A DNA stretch of 64,000 nucleotides. It comes from Mesorhizobium sp. (lineage in GTDB: Bacteria; Pseudomonadota; Alphaproteobacteria; Rhizobiales; Rhizobiaceae). A model generated the notes under the pieces. That model saw only the letters and a list, made by a program, of their open reading frames with translations, searched no databases and was not told the origin of the DNA. Both the position numbers and the translations under genes were made by a program. Below are positions 40,691 to 50,149 of the stretch, one piece after another. Each line of letters begins with the position of its first letter. Position 1 is the stretch's first letter. The stretch is from positions 310,001 to 374,000 of the forward strand of contig SAQG01000001.1 in NCBI GenBank assembly GCA_004020315.1, given 5' to 3'.

Positions 40691-42080
40691 AGACGGGCGC
40701 GAGATCGAAGACCCGACCGGCATTGAGGATATTGTTCGGGTCGAGGGCCGCTTTCAAGCGCCGCATGGCCGCGATCTCGGCATCGCTGCGCACCAGGTGC
40801 AACCATTCCTTCTTGTCGACGCCGATGCCATGCTCGGCCGAGACGCTGCCGCCGGCTGCCGCCACGCCACGATAGACGATGTCATACACCGCCGCCGGAT
40901 CCACGGTGCGCACCTGATAATGCAGATTGCCGTCGCCGAGATGGCCGAAGACGTAGATTTCGGCGTTGCGGTCGATGGCCCGGATTGCCGCTTCCGCTTC
41001 TCGCAAGAAACTTCCCATCCTTGCCAGGGGGAGGCTGATGTCGACGCTGATCAGGCCTTTTATCGAAAACAGGAAGCGGTTGGCGTCTTCTCGCACCGCC
41101 CACAGCGCGCGGAATTCGCGCGGCGACTGCGAGACGACCACGTCATCGATCACCCCGTCTTCAACCGCCTGCATCAGCACGCCGGCAAAACGGTCGCCGT
41201 CGCGGTCGGGCTCGCTGCCCTGTATCTCGGCGAGCACATAGACGGGCGAGCCGGCGGGCAGCGGCGCCGGCGCGTTCATGCCGGCGACCATGGCGCCGTA
41301 GAGCGGTGCGAAATTCACCTCATAGGCCGACAGCAACGGTCCGAGCTTCTGCCTGAGCAGCGTAAGCAGCGCGATCGCCGCGTCGAGCGACGCGAGCGCG
41401 CAGAAGGCGTTGACCTCGGTGGCCGGCTTCGGGTGCAGCCGCAGGCAGGCGCGCGTGACGACGCCCAGCGTGCCTTCGCTGCCGATGAAGAGCTGGCTGA
41501 GGTCATAGCCGGAATTGTCCTTGGGCAAGCCCTTGAGCGACGTCAGGATGCTGCCGTCGGCAAGCACCGCTTCCAGGCCGAGCACCTGCGCCCGGTACAT
41601 GCCGTAGCGCAGTACGCGGATGCCGCCGGCATTGGTGGCAACATTGCCACCGACGGTGGCCGTGCCGCGCGCGCCGATGTCGACGCCGAATAGCAAGCCG
41701 GCCGCATCGGCCGCGTCCTGCACCATTTGCAGTGGCGCGCCGGCCTCGGCGATGATCGTCGCCGCCTCGCGGTTGGGGGTTTCGATCGCCGTCATGCGCT
41801 CCAGCGACAGCACCGCTTCGCCGGGCTGGATGCGAGCCGCACCGGCAAGCCCGGTCCGGCCGCCCTGGATGACGAGCCTCTGCCGCGTCTCGTTGCACAG
41901 GCGCAGTATGTCCGACACCTCGCCGGCCGTGCGCGGACGCAGCACGAACTCCGGCGGTGCGCCTGTCTTGCCGTCTGGGTCTTCCCGGTAGCGTGGTCCG
42001 GCCTCGTCGGCCGAAACAACCGCTGACCTGTCCGGCCGCTTTTCCAGCCGCGACAGGAGCTCGGCAAGCCTCTGAGACAT
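40689..42080 (-). CDS. FAD-binding oxidoreductase, glycolate/D-lactate dehydrogenase (GlcD-like) family
   Basis: A 463-residue flavoprotein. N-terminal FAD-binding type 4 domain: 'VIQGGRTGLAGAARIQPGEAVLSLERM', 'TVGGNVATNAGGIRVLRYGMYRAQVLGLEAVLADG', 'FIGSEGTLGVVTRACLRL'. C-terminal FAD-oxidase domain: 'YVFGHLGDGNLHYQVRT' and 'SAEHGIGVDKKEWL'. Members oxidise 2-hydroxyacids (D-lactate, glycolate, D-2-hydroxyglutarate). No glcE/glcF or iron-sulfur partner is adjacent, so a stand-alone D-lactate or D-2-hydroxyacid dehydrogenase is likelier. I chose ATG 42080 over an upstream TTG. Confidence 0.88.
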   Translation of the reverse strand: MSQRLAELLSRLEKRPDRSAVVSADEAGPRYREDPDGKTGAPPEFVLRPRTAGEVSDILRLCNETRQRLVIQGGRTGLAGAARIQPGEAVLSLERMTAIETPNREAATIIAEAGAPLQMVQDAADAAGLLFGVDIGARGTATVGGNVATNAGGIRVLRYGMYRAQVLGLEAVLADGSILTSLKGLPKDNSGYDLSQLFIGSEGTLGVVTRACLRLHPKPATEVNAFCALASLDAAIALLTLLRQKLGPLLSAYEVNFAPLYGAMVAGMNAPAPLPAGSPVYVLAEIQGSEPDRDGDRFAGVLMQAVEDGVIDDVVVSQSPREFRALWAVREDANRFLFSIKGLISVDISLPLARMGSFLREAEAAIRAIDRNAEIYVFGHLGDGNLHYQVRTVDPAAVYDIVYRGVAAAGGSVSAEHGIGVDKKEWLHLVRSDAEIAAMRRLKAALDPNNILNAGRVFDLAPV

Positions 42081-42085
42081 GGGGT

Positions 42086-42223
42086 TCAAGGACGCAAATA
42101 GGCCGGACGCACCGTGCGGCCGGACGAAGGAGGCGACGGCTGGGAGATCGGCCGGAACTGCTTTTTGCCGTCAAGCAAGCGTGCGAAAAACCCGCCAAAA
42201 ATGCAGCCGGTTGTCTTCGTCAT
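42086..42223 (-). CDS. Possible 45-residue small protein upstream of the GlcD-like gene
   Basis: An ATG at 42223 preceded by AGGAG 7 nt upstream opens a 45-codon frame ending at 42086, 5 nt before the GlcD-like start. The peptide is polar to basic with one 'GCIFGGFFARLL' hydrophobic patch and a Pro/Ser-rich end. Good ribosome site and tight spacing support translation or translational coupling; there is no recognisable family. Confidence 0.35.
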   Translation of the reverse strand: MTKTTGCIFGGFFARLLDGKKQFRPISQPSPPSSGRTVRPAYLRP

Positions 42224-42269
42224 GCGCCGCTCCTGTAACAGGCCGACCATAGGCGCGGGCTGCTGTTTG

Positions 42270-43505
42270 TCAAACCTGTATGGGAGTTGGGTGACTCGGC
42301 GCTTCGGCCTCGGCGCGAACCAGCTTGATGTCGGCTGCCGCCGCCCAGGCGCCGATATCTTCCCGGCGCAATGCCGCCGCCATCATATCCGGGAACAAAT
42401 CCGGCGTGCAGGCGAAGACCGGCATGCCAAGTGCGGCAACCGAACCTGCCATTGCCGCGTCATAGCCGGGCCGGCCCTGATCGGTCAGCGCCAGAAGCAC
42501 GACGACATTGACGCCGGATCGAACCAGCGCCGCCAGCCGCCGCAGCAACTCCTGGCCATTGCCGCCCTCGTAGAGGTCGGTGATCAGTACCAGATGCGAC
42601 TTGGTTGGCCGCTCGATACGGTCGGCGCAGTAGGCCACGGCCTGGTTGATGTCGGTACCGCCGCCAAGCTGCACGCCGAACAGCACTTCGACGGGATCGC
42701 TGAGTTCCTCGGTAAGATCGACGATGGCCGTATCGAAACAGACGAGCTTGGTGCGCACAACCGGCAGCGAGGCCATGACCGCCGCGAAGATCGAGGCGTA
42801 GATCACCGAGCTTGCCATCGAGCCGGACTGGTCGACACAGAGAACGACTTCGTCAAGATCGACCAGCCGGCGCTGCTTGCGCATAAAGCCGACCAGCTTC
42901 TCCGGCACGATGGTCTTGTGCTCGGGTTGGTAGTGGCGAAGGTTCGCCGAGATGGTGCGCTGCCAGTCGATATCGCGTGCACGCGGGCGGTTGGTGCGCC
43001 TCGATCGGTCAAGCGCTCCGCGTATCGCCTCGGCGGTCTTCTGCTCCAGCCTTTGCATCAGCTTGGCGACGATATCGGCGATGATCGTGCGGGCGATGTC
43101 CTTGGTCTTGGCCGGCATGACCGAGCGGAGCGAAATCAGGTCGGCGACGAGGTTGACGTCGGCCTCGATGGCCTTGAGGAATTCCGGCTCCATCAGCATC
43201 TGCTTCAGGTCCAGCCGTTCGAAAGCGTCCTTCTGGACGATCTGAACGACCTGCGCGGGAAAGAAGGAGCGAATGTCGCCCATCCACTGTGCAACGCGTG
43301 GCGCCGAGCGGCCGAGCCCGCCGCGCCGCTTGCGCGGGTCACTGGCCGCGGCGCTGTCGCCATCGCCGTAGAGAGCATCGAGTGCCGCCGAAAGCCGTTT
43401 GTCCTCGCTCGAAAGTGACAGCGGTGCCTCATCGGCGGCGCCGATCGCCAGGCGCCAGCGGCGCTCCCTTCCGACATCGGCAGTCAATGGGCCGGGCTCG
43501 TTCAT
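42270..43505 (-). CDS. VWA-domain protein (YehP/CoxE-like), last gene of a MoxR-VWA-SWIM system
   Basis: A 411-residue protein. The N-terminal ~210 residues are helical and charged; the C-terminal half is a von Willebrand A domain with a complete MIDAS: 'CVDQSGSM' (Asp225, Ser227, Ser229), 'GGGTDINQA' and 'LVLITDLYEGG'. Such proteins are metal-dependent adhesion/adaptor partners of MoxR AAA ATPases. I chose the ATG at 43505, 10 bp after the DUF5682 stop. Order and domain content match the E. coli yehL-yehM-yehP-yehQ set (here VWA corresponds to yehP). Confidence 0.85.
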   Translation of the reverse strand: MNEPGPLTADVGRERRWRLAIGAADEAPLSLSSEDKRLSAALDALYGDGDSAAASDPRKRRGGLGRSAPRVAQWMGDIRSFFPAQVVQIVQKDAFERLDLKQMLMEPEFLKAIEADVNLVADLISLRSVMPAKTKDIARTIIADIVAKLMQRLEQKTAEAIRGALDRSRRTNRPRARDIDWQRTISANLRHYQPEHKTIVPEKLVGFMRKQRRLVDLDEVVLCVDQSGSMASSVIYASIFAAVMASLPVVRTKLVCFDTAIVDLTEELSDPVEVLFGVQLGGGTDINQAVAYCADRIERPTKSHLVLITDLYEGGNGQELLRRLAALVRSGVNVVVLLALTDQGRPGYDAAMAGSVAALGMPVFACTPDLFPDMMAAALRREDIGAWAAAADIKLVRAEAEAPSHPTPIQV

Positions 43506-43515
43506 TTCGCCCTCG

Positions 43516-45774
43516 TCATCCACTGCTGTTTCCTCCCATGAGCAATGGTCCAAGCCGCTCCAGGTGCCGGCGCCATGCTTCGCCACCATCCGGCGTCGGC
43601 GTCAGGCCAGCCGGCAAGCGGGCGGCGCGGCCAAGAACCGCCTCGATCAGCCGCCGGCGCTCCATGCTGTCCAGATTGGAAAAGACGCGGCGCAGCAACG
43701 GCAGATGCGCGATGAAAGCATCTTCGTCGAGCGATTTGAGCCACGAATCGACCGCGCCGCGCAGACCCTCGTCATAGATCAGCCGTTGACCGGCTGTGCT
43801 GAAGAAGCCCTCGAAGAACCCGGCCGCCTCGGCGACCGGCGTGCCCGGCGACAGGCGTCGCCCGAGCAGCCCGGCCGCGGCTTCGGCGGGCAGCCGGCCG
43901 GCTTCGTAGAGCAGGTGCGCGGCGCATCCGGCCAGCAGCGCCGTCGACCGCGACCCCTCCAGCACGGCAGCCAGCCCGTTGCGCCATCCGTTCAGCACGT
44001 CTTCCCCGGGCTCGACCAGCCGGATCGCCTCATCGGCCTTGCGCATCGCGCCAACCAGCGTCGCGGCGGCCTGCTCATCCAGATCGCGTGCAGCATAGGG
44101 AAGCGCGATCGCACCTTCGACGATCAGCCGTTCCATGAGGTCCGACAGCCGGCTCGTCTCCGTTTTGCGGGCCTCGCCGTAGCGGATGATGTCGGCGAGC
44201 GGCGGCACCGATGCCAGGATCTCCAGGCATTCGCTGCTGCGCGCCGCGCGCGCCTCCAACGCCGCAAGACCGGCTGTCGATGCTTCCGACAGGCCTGCCG
44301 TGATGGCGCCCTGGACCAGTGCCGCAAGCGTATCGAGGGTCGCCGCCGCTTCGATCATCTGGATCAGGCGGCCGTTGGCAGCCTTTTCGATGGTCGGCCC
44401 GTAAATCAGGTTCTCCACCAGGCGAACGGCATATTCCGGCTCCCAGGCCAGCGTCCACCGCTCGCGAAAGGTGCCACGGCTGCGACCGGCGTCCGTCAAC
44501 TTGCCCCAATGCACACCAAGCACATTCAGCCGATGCAGCAATGTCGAGCGAAACAGCCCGCTGTCACTTCGCAAATCGACGGACAGTTCCCGCTCCAGCG
44601 CCTCAGGCTTCAGCCGCGCCGCCTTCTGGTTGCGCTGCAGATCCTCGATCAATGGCGCCAGCGGCGTGTCGGGTGGAATTTCGCCGACGTCTGCACCCAG
44701 AAGCAGCTCGGCCTCGACCACAGCCCACAGCAACGCTTCGCCATTGAACAGAGCCGCAATCGCGGCGTCGCGCAATTCCTCAAATCCGGGTTTCGGCCGC
44801 TCGCGAATCGCGGCGAGCGTGCGGGCGAGCCGCTCAGCTTCGATCAGCGAAGCGGTCGAGACCAGGTGACCCTTCAGCCGCAGCACTGCGGCGATCATAG
44901 CAAGCCACAAGGTTGCTGAATCGCGCCGGCCGCGCGTGCGCCAGAGGTGCTTGCACCAGCCGGGTGCGACGACGCCCGCGCCATAGCCGTAGCCCAGCGC
45001 CAGACGCGGTCCCGTCCATGGCGCCCAGGTCATCGTGCTCTTGCGCCTTGCAATCCCCTTGAGCAGGGCTTGATCGTTTTTCTGCATGTGGGTGGCCTGC
45101 AGTGCTGGCACGTGCCATGCCCCGCAGACGACAGCGATCGGTCCGTCGAATTGCTTTCGCGCCTGAGCGATTTCGAGCCGCATATGCGCTTCGCGCTGGG
45201 CCTCGAACTGCGCGATCGAGCCTTCATCGTCCCTTAGCGTCGTCATCGCGTCGGAGATGGCGGCGAATATGGGGCCTGGTTCCGGATTCTGCTCGATGAG
45301 GTCCGACCACCAGCTTTCGCCATCCTCATAGCCGGCGGCGCGCGCCAGCGTGCCTATCGGATCACGCCGATGGGGAGCCACGTCATCATGCTCGCTTGCT
45401 TCTTTCGCTTCGCCAGCATCGACTTTTTCTGCGCCGTCGGCCGCCGCTGCCATAAAGCGCGCCGACGACGGCAGGTCGATGAAGCGCAACGCCGCCTTGT
45501 TGTCCACGGCCCAAAGGACCGCCTGGTATTCGGGCGAGAACTCGGCGAAGGGCCAGAAGCTTGTCGAAGCCGGGTCCTCCTCCGGATAGCAAAGCAGTGC
45601 CACCGGCGGCTGCATTTCCGGGCGTGCCAGCAACGGCAGCAGCGGGGAGGCGTCGATCGGCCCCTCGATCAGCACGGCGACGGGTTGTAAATCCTGCAAT
45701 GCCTGCACAAGGCTGTCAGCGGAACCCGGCCCGTGATGGCGTATGCCGAAAAAGACGACGTCGCTGTGCCCCAT
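43516..45774 (-). CDS. DUF5682-family protein (YehM-like)
   Basis: A 752-residue cytosolic protein. The N terminus ('VVFFGIRHHGPGSADSLVQALQDLQPVAVLIEGP') resembles the TraB/ChaN-like start of DUF5682, with a conserved His-His after Arg and an acidic Glu-Gly-Pro; a later 'AVVCGAWHVPAL' block completes a possible metal or active site. The remaining ~450 residues are alpha-helical repeats. Biochemical function is unknown. It lies 6 bp after the MoxR gene and 10 bp before the VWA gene, consistent with one complex or pathway. Confidence 0.82.
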   Translation of the reverse strand: MGHSDVVFFGIRHHGPGSADSLVQALQDLQPVAVLIEGPIDASPLLPLLARPEMQPPVALLCYPEEDPASTSFWPFAEFSPEYQAVLWAVDNKAALRFIDLPSSARFMAAAADGAEKVDAGEAKEASEHDDVAPHRRDPIGTLARAAGYEDGESWWSDLIEQNPEPGPIFAAISDAMTTLRDDEGSIAQFEAQREAHMRLEIAQARKQFDGPIAVVCGAWHVPALQATHMQKNDQALLKGIARRKSTMTWAPWTGPRLALGYGYGAGVVAPGWCKHLWRTRGRRDSATLWLAMIAAVLRLKGHLVSTASLIEAERLARTLAAIRERPKPGFEELRDAAIAALFNGEALLWAVVEAELLLGADVGEIPPDTPLAPLIEDLQRNQKAARLKPEALERELSVDLRSDSGLFRSTLLHRLNVLGVHWGKLTDAGRSRGTFRERWTLAWEPEYAVRLVENLIYGPTIEKAANGRLIQMIEAAATLDTLAALVQGAITAGLSEASTAGLAALEARAARSSECLEILASVPPLADIIRYGEARKTETSRLSDLMERLIVEGAIALPYAARDLDEQAAATLVGAMRKADEAIRLVEPGEDVLNGWRNGLAAVLEGSRSTALLAGCAAHLLYEAGRLPAEAAAGLLGRRLSPGTPVAEAAGFFEGFFSTAGQRLIYDEGLRGAVDSWLKSLDEDAFIAHLPLLRRVFSNLDSMERRRLIEAVLGRAARLPAGLTPTPDGGEAWRRHLERLGPLLMGGNSSG

Positions 45775-45780
45775 GGCGCG

Positions 45781-46860
45781 TCAGATCGCCGCGTTCAAGG
45801 CCGCATAGTAGCCGGCATAGTCGGGCCGCTTCTTGAGCACCGTTTCCAGATATTCTTCCAACACGATCTTGTCCTGTACAGGGTCTTTCACGATCGCGCC
45901 GACAAGGCTGGCGGCGAGACCTTCGGCGCCGAGCTTGCCGCTGTCGAACCATGCCGCCTGGCTGAGGCCGCCAACCATCGTCGCAATCGCCTCTGCGGTC
46001 GACAGCGAGCCCGAAGGCGTCTTCAGCGTCACCTTGCCGTCGGCAGTCGCACCGGACCGCAATTCGCGAAAGATGGTCAGCACGCGAGCTATCTCCTCGC
46101 CGACATTTTTCGGCACCGGCAGGTCGAGCCCGCCGGCCATCTCATCGACCCGCTTGGAGACGATCGCCACCTCTTCAGCCATGTCTTCCGGCAATGGCAG
46201 CACCACGACATTGAAGCGACGCTTGAGTGCCGAGGAGAGCTCATTCACACCTTTGTCCCGGTTGTTTGCCGTGGCGATGATGTTGAAGCCGCGCTGGGCA
46301 TAGATCGATGTGTTCAATTCCGGAATCGGCATCATCTTTTCGGAAAGCACGGTGATCAGCGTGTCCTGCACATCCGAGCCCATGCGCGTCAGTTCCTCGA
46401 GCCGGCAAAGCTTGCCGGTCTGCATGGCGCGGTAGAGCGGCGTCGGCACCAATGCTTCCTGGCTTGGGCCCTTTGCCAGAAGTTGCGCATAGTTCCAGCC
46501 ATAGCGGATCTGGTTCTCGTCGGTGCCGGCCGTGCACTGCACGATCAGCGTCGAGTCACTCATGATGGCAGCGGCGAGATGTTCCGACACCCAGGATTTG
46601 GCCGTTCCGGGAACGCCGAGCAGCAACAGCGCGCGGTCGGTGGCGAGCGTTGCCACCGCGGTCTCCATCAACCGGCGACGACCAACATATTTTGGCGTTA
46701 CCGGGGTGCCGTCGCCGGCCTTCCCGCCCAGCAGATAGGTCAGCACAGCCTGCGGTGAGAGGCTCCAGCCGGCAGGCTTTTGCCTGTCGTCACCGCGCGC
46801 CAGCGCCTGCAATTCACTGGCATAAGCCTGCTCGACCGGAAGACGGATGGCAGCGTTCAT
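45781..46860 (-). CDS. MoxR-family AAA+ ATPase (YehL-like)
   Basis: A 359-residue ATPase: Walker A 'GVPGTAKSW' at residues 82-90, Walker B region 'LCRLEELTRMGSDVQDTLITVLSE', sensor 1 'FNIIATANNRDKGVNELSSALKRRF'. MoxR proteins act as chaperones or remodelling engines together with VWA proteins. Here the VWA partner is two genes downstream. The gap to the upstream DUF5691 stop is 18 bp. Confidence 0.9.
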   Translation of the reverse strand: MNAAIRLPVEQAYASELQALARGDDRQKPAGWSLSPQAVLTYLLGGKAGDGTPVTPKYVGRRRLMETAVATLATDRALLLLGVPGTAKSWVSEHLAAAIMSDSTLIVQCTAGTDENQIRYGWNYAQLLAKGPSQEALVPTPLYRAMQTGKLCRLEELTRMGSDVQDTLITVLSEKMMPIPELNTSIYAQRGFNIIATANNRDKGVNELSSALKRRFNVVVLPLPEDMAEEVAIVSKRVDEMAGGLDLPVPKNVGEEIARVLTIFRELRSGATADGKVTLKTPSGSLSTAEAIATMVGGLSQAAWFDSGKLGAEGLAASLVGAIVKDPVQDKIVLEEYLETVLKKRPDYAGYYAALNAAI

Positions 46861-46878
46861 ATGAATTCTCCGGATTGA

Positions 46879-48324
46879 TCATGTATCGGTTAGAGACTGA
46901 TGTTCGGCCAGCGCCGCGTTGAGACGCAGGACACCGAGTGATGGCGCCGCGGGCGGCATTCCGGCTGCGACGACCTCGTCGATCAGTTTTGCTGCTGTGG
47001 TCGCGGTGGCAAGGAAGCCGATCGTTTCCAGTATATCGTCGGCGCCCCGGCGCCTGGCGTCGTCGTTTCCCGCAACGGCGGAACGCAGCGCGGCAAGAGC
47101 CTGCCCATTCGAAAGATCTCCCCATTCCAGCCAGCCGGCATCAATGCCTTCCGCCAGATTGATCGCGCTGAGGTAATTTGCTTGCTTGAGGACCAGCCGG
47201 ACGAGGGCCCGTCTTCTGCGGCTGTCCAGGCGCGGCGTGAGGTGCAGTACGAGCAGCGCTGGTTTGCCGCCATCGGCGACAAGTGCGTCCGCCATATGCG
47301 TCACCGCGGCATCACTGCCTGAAGCGGCGACCATTTGTGCGATCTGGATGTCGGCATTGTCATCGGCGCCAAATTGCCAGGCTCCTATGAATTCGGGTTC
47401 CGTAGCGCCGAACCGTGCGGCAAGCTCGACCAGGTTGCAGGTTTCAAACAATTCGGCGCGACGCTTTTCCTGCGCCGGCGATTTCAATTTCGCCGGCGTG
47501 TAGATGCTGCGGCGGCGGATGAAGCCGGATTTGCCTTCACTGATGAACGCGGCGAGTTCAGTTGCGGGATCGTCCGGTCCGCCATCGCTTGGGCGGCCGT
47601 GCTCTCCCAGCCTTGCCAGCATCCGGTCAGCCAGTTCGCGCACCTTGCCGGACCGGTCGGCGGAGAGGCTTTTAAGGAACGGCGCGTCCTCAGGTTTCAG
47701 GCCGAAGCGCATGAGTTCGATGAGCGCAAGCCTGACCTCGGCGGACTCGCCCGATGCCTTGGCCTCGATCAGCAATCGAGCCGAAGCCGGTTCGCTGCGG
47801 CGCATGTCTGCCAGCGCGATGCATCGCGCGGCGGGATAGAACTCATCCCAATTTTCCACCGTCAGGTTGTCTTGCGGGGCATGTCTCTCCCCGTCCACGT
47901 TTGCTTGCCAGTCGATCCAGGGAGCGTAGACATCCGGACTGTTCTGATCCGAGGCGGCAGGCATCCAGTCCATCGGGTGGAGCACGAAGCCGCGGCTGGC
48001 GACAAGCGTCACCACGCGCGTCTTGCGTCTGGCGTCGGCGGCTTGTTTCAGAGCGGCTCTCAGCAGCGGCCGCAACCGCTCCGGCAGCATAGGGGGCGAA
48101 AGCCTGGGCAGCGGCGGCCGCCGCTTGAGCGTCTTCGGCGCCGCAGGCCGCAGGGCGACGTCGAGCGCTTGCGCTGCGATTGCCAGCAGCCGGCGCTCCT
48201 GCTCGTCGGGACTTGCATCGCAGGCGATTGTCTTCCAGGCGGTCGGAGCCAGATCGAACGTGGTCCCGCCGGTGATCCAGCAGTCGCGCATTGTCGCCAG
48301 GCCGGTTTGCTCGCCCTCATTCAC
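46879..48324 (-). CDS. DUF5691-family protein
   Basis: A 481-residue cytosolic protein without catalytic motifs that I can recognise. It appears to be built of helical repeats ('DAPFLKSLSADRSGKVRELADRMLARLGEHG', 'LALIELMRFGLKPE'), HEAT-like in texture, with a 'VTLVASRGFVLHPMDWMPA' segment. It begins with ATG at 48324, overlapping the SWIM gene stop by ATGA. It is the component of this set that E. coli lacks in the same form. Function unknown; a scaffold role is likely. Confidence 0.75.
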   Translation of the reverse strand: MNEGEQTGLATMRDCWITGGTTFDLAPTAWKTIACDASPDEQERRLLAIAAQALDVALRPAAPKTLKRRPPLPRLSPPMLPERLRPLLRAALKQAADARRKTRVVTLVASRGFVLHPMDWMPAASDQNSPDVYAPWIDWQANVDGERHAPQDNLTVENWDEFYPAARCIALADMRRSEPASARLLIEAKASGESAEVRLALIELMRFGLKPEDAPFLKSLSADRSGKVRELADRMLARLGEHGRPSDGGPDDPATELAAFISEGKSGFIRRRSIYTPAKLKSPAQEKRRAELFETCNLVELAARFGATEPEFIGAWQFGADDNADIQIAQMVAASGSDAAVTHMADALVADGGKPALLVLHLTPRLDSRRRRALVRLVLKQANYLSAINLAEGIDAGWLEWGDLSNGQALAALRSAVAGNDDARRRGADDILETIGFLATATTAAKLIDEVVAAGMPPAAPSLGVLRLNAALAEHQSLTDT

Positions 48325-49721
48325 GACAGGTCAAGCCTCCCGAACCCGCTTTGCGCCGCCAGAAGGTCAAGCCGGGCGCCATCCCAGAGCGCTGCCGTGG
48401 CGGCAAGGTCGAGGCCGAGCAAGGTTTGATTGACCGCGCCTGCGATCGGCAAGGCGATCCCTTGCGGATCATCCGCGGCCTGCCACCAGCCCGTGCCCCG
48501 GTCGTCGACCAGGATCGCACCAGGCGGCAGCATAAGGGGACAGTCGGTAATCCAAGGCGCGGCATCCTGGTAGGAAGCATGCGCGGCGAGTGGGTCTTTT
48601 GCAGCGCCAAAGGCGAAATCAGGCCACGCGCCTGATATCACTTCACCCATGCGTTCCGCCACCAGTGCGCGCAGCGGCTTGCGTGATGGATAGAAGACCA
48701 GCCGGGCATCGAAGCGATCGCCCGGAGCAAAAGCGTTGGACCGGCGCCCGGCAGAAGCCGGAAAATAATCAAGCAGCACGGCAAATTGCGGGGTAGTGCT
48801 CTTCAGATCGAGCAGCCAGGTCGAATGACTGACGAGACCGTCGCGGCGGCTCTCGATCTTCTCGCCCAGAACTTCCCAGAAGCTTTCGACCTGTCTTGCA
48901 TCGGGATTGGCCAGAACCTGTTCCCGGGTCTCAGACGTCGATACGAGGCGCTTCAACTCGGGATCGTCGGGCGCCGACCGCCACGCCTTGGCCAGCAGCA
49001 CAAGCTTGCCGAGCTCGCGGATCGCCGCATCCGGTCTTTCTTCGCTGCGCAGCGCCATCAGCCGCGATGGGATCTCGTCGATGCGACCGGCAAGCGCGGT
49101 TGCCTTCATGTCGACCAGCCGCGCGGCAATCCGGCGGCAACGTTCGCTGCTGCCGTCGACAAAACCCGAAAGACCAAGCCGCAACTGATCGGCGATCCAT
49201 TGGTCGAGCTCATCGAGCGCCGCCGACACTGCTTGCCGTGTGTCTTCTGCCCGCTTGCGCTGCGCTGCCTCGCGACGCTCTACCGCCGCGATGTCTTCGA
49301 CGGCGGCGCTCTCGTCCGTCCGTGCGGCTTCATCGATGCTCTTGGCTGCCGGGCCGGGTATCGATTGCGCTGGCGGTGGCGTCGTCTTCCTGCGCCTGCC
49401 AAGCCAGTCATTCACCCATTCCGGCGTCGATTCAGCGGCTGCAAAACTGGCTGGCACGGTGGCGGCAATCCACATCAGGGCCAGTGTGTGCTTGCACGGG
49501 AATTTTCGCGACGGGCAGGTGCATTTGTAGCCGTGATCGCCAGTGTCGACCACGACCCGATAAGGATTGGAGCCGGAGCCCTGGCATTCACCCCAGATGA
49601 GCGCCTGCTGCTCATTCTGTTCGAGCCGCGGCCAGTTCGATCGCTTGGTCAGCTTGGAGGCAGCGTTCAGCGACGCCTGATCGGGAGCAAGCGCCTCAAT
49701 GGTCTTCAAATCGAATTCCAA
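48321..49721 (-). CDS. SWIM zinc-finger protein (YehQ-like), first gene of the MoxR-VWA system
   Basis: A 466-residue protein. A SWIM zinc finger lies near the N terminus: Cys67-x-Cys69-x6-Cys76-x-His78 in 'YKCTCPSRKFPCKHTLALMW'. A charged linker of ~70 residues (rich in Ala/Glu/Arg) leads to a C-terminal helical domain with 'ELDQWIADQLRLGLSGF' and 'SFWEVLGEKIESRRDGLVSHSTWLLDL'. SWIM domains bind DNA or protein. It heads the five-gene operon running to 42270. Confidence 0.88.
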   Translation of the reverse strand: MEFDLKTIEALAPDQASLNAASKLTKRSNWPRLEQNEQQALIWGECQGSGSNPYRVVVDTGDHGYKCTCPSRKFPCKHTLALMWIAATVPASFAAAESTPEWVNDWLGRRRKTTPPPAQSIPGPAAKSIDEAARTDESAAVEDIAAVERREAAQRKRAEDTRQAVSAALDELDQWIADQLRLGLSGFVDGSSERCRRIAARLVDMKATALAGRIDEIPSRLMALRSEERPDAAIRELGKLVLLAKAWRSAPDDPELKRLVSTSETREQVLANPDARQVESFWEVLGEKIESRRDGLVSHSTWLLDLKSTTPQFAVLLDYFPASAGRRSNAFAPGDRFDARLVFYPSRKPLRALVAERMGEVISGAWPDFAFGAAKDPLAAHASYQDAAPWITDCPLMLPPGAILVDDRGTGWWQAADDPQGIALPIAGAVNQTLLGLDLAATAALWDGARLDLLAAQSGFGRLDLS

Positions 49722-50149
49722 GCTGCGCCCCTCGTGACTCGAACCAAATGCCTGTCGTCAGGATAGATCGCCGTTTGTGAAGAATTATTGTAGCTCTCTC
49801 GAAGTGTGATCGGCACTTCTCGATGTTGTCTTTATGTGCCCGAACCCGACTGATCCGCAAGCGATGTCCACCGCCGTAAGACGCGGCGTTTGCCATTTCC
49901 AGCTATTCGCTCAGTGTCGGACGCGGCGCAGGCCCTAGCGACCCATTCAACCGGTTCGCTGGAGCGAGCCATTCGCCTTGCCCTTCAGGTCTATAGGCAT
50001 GACGCTTCAAAACGGGCGCTAACCCGCACGATCGCTCTTCCGCGCTGAATTTTTTGGCCCCTGGTGCGATTTGAACGATGCAGCGCTTGACTCCTGCATC
50101 GCCTTGTGAAAAATTTTGCATCAACTGATAAAAATATCTTAGGGCGGAA
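49722..50149. other. 428-bp divergent intergenic region
   Basis: It separates the minus-strand SWIM operon from the plus-strand EryD-like regulator. I see no gene; the short frames here have no ribosome sites or family resemblance. It should hold two divergent promoters. The A/T-rich stretch at about 50108-50140 just before the regulator is the most promoter-like segment. Confidence 0.6.
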
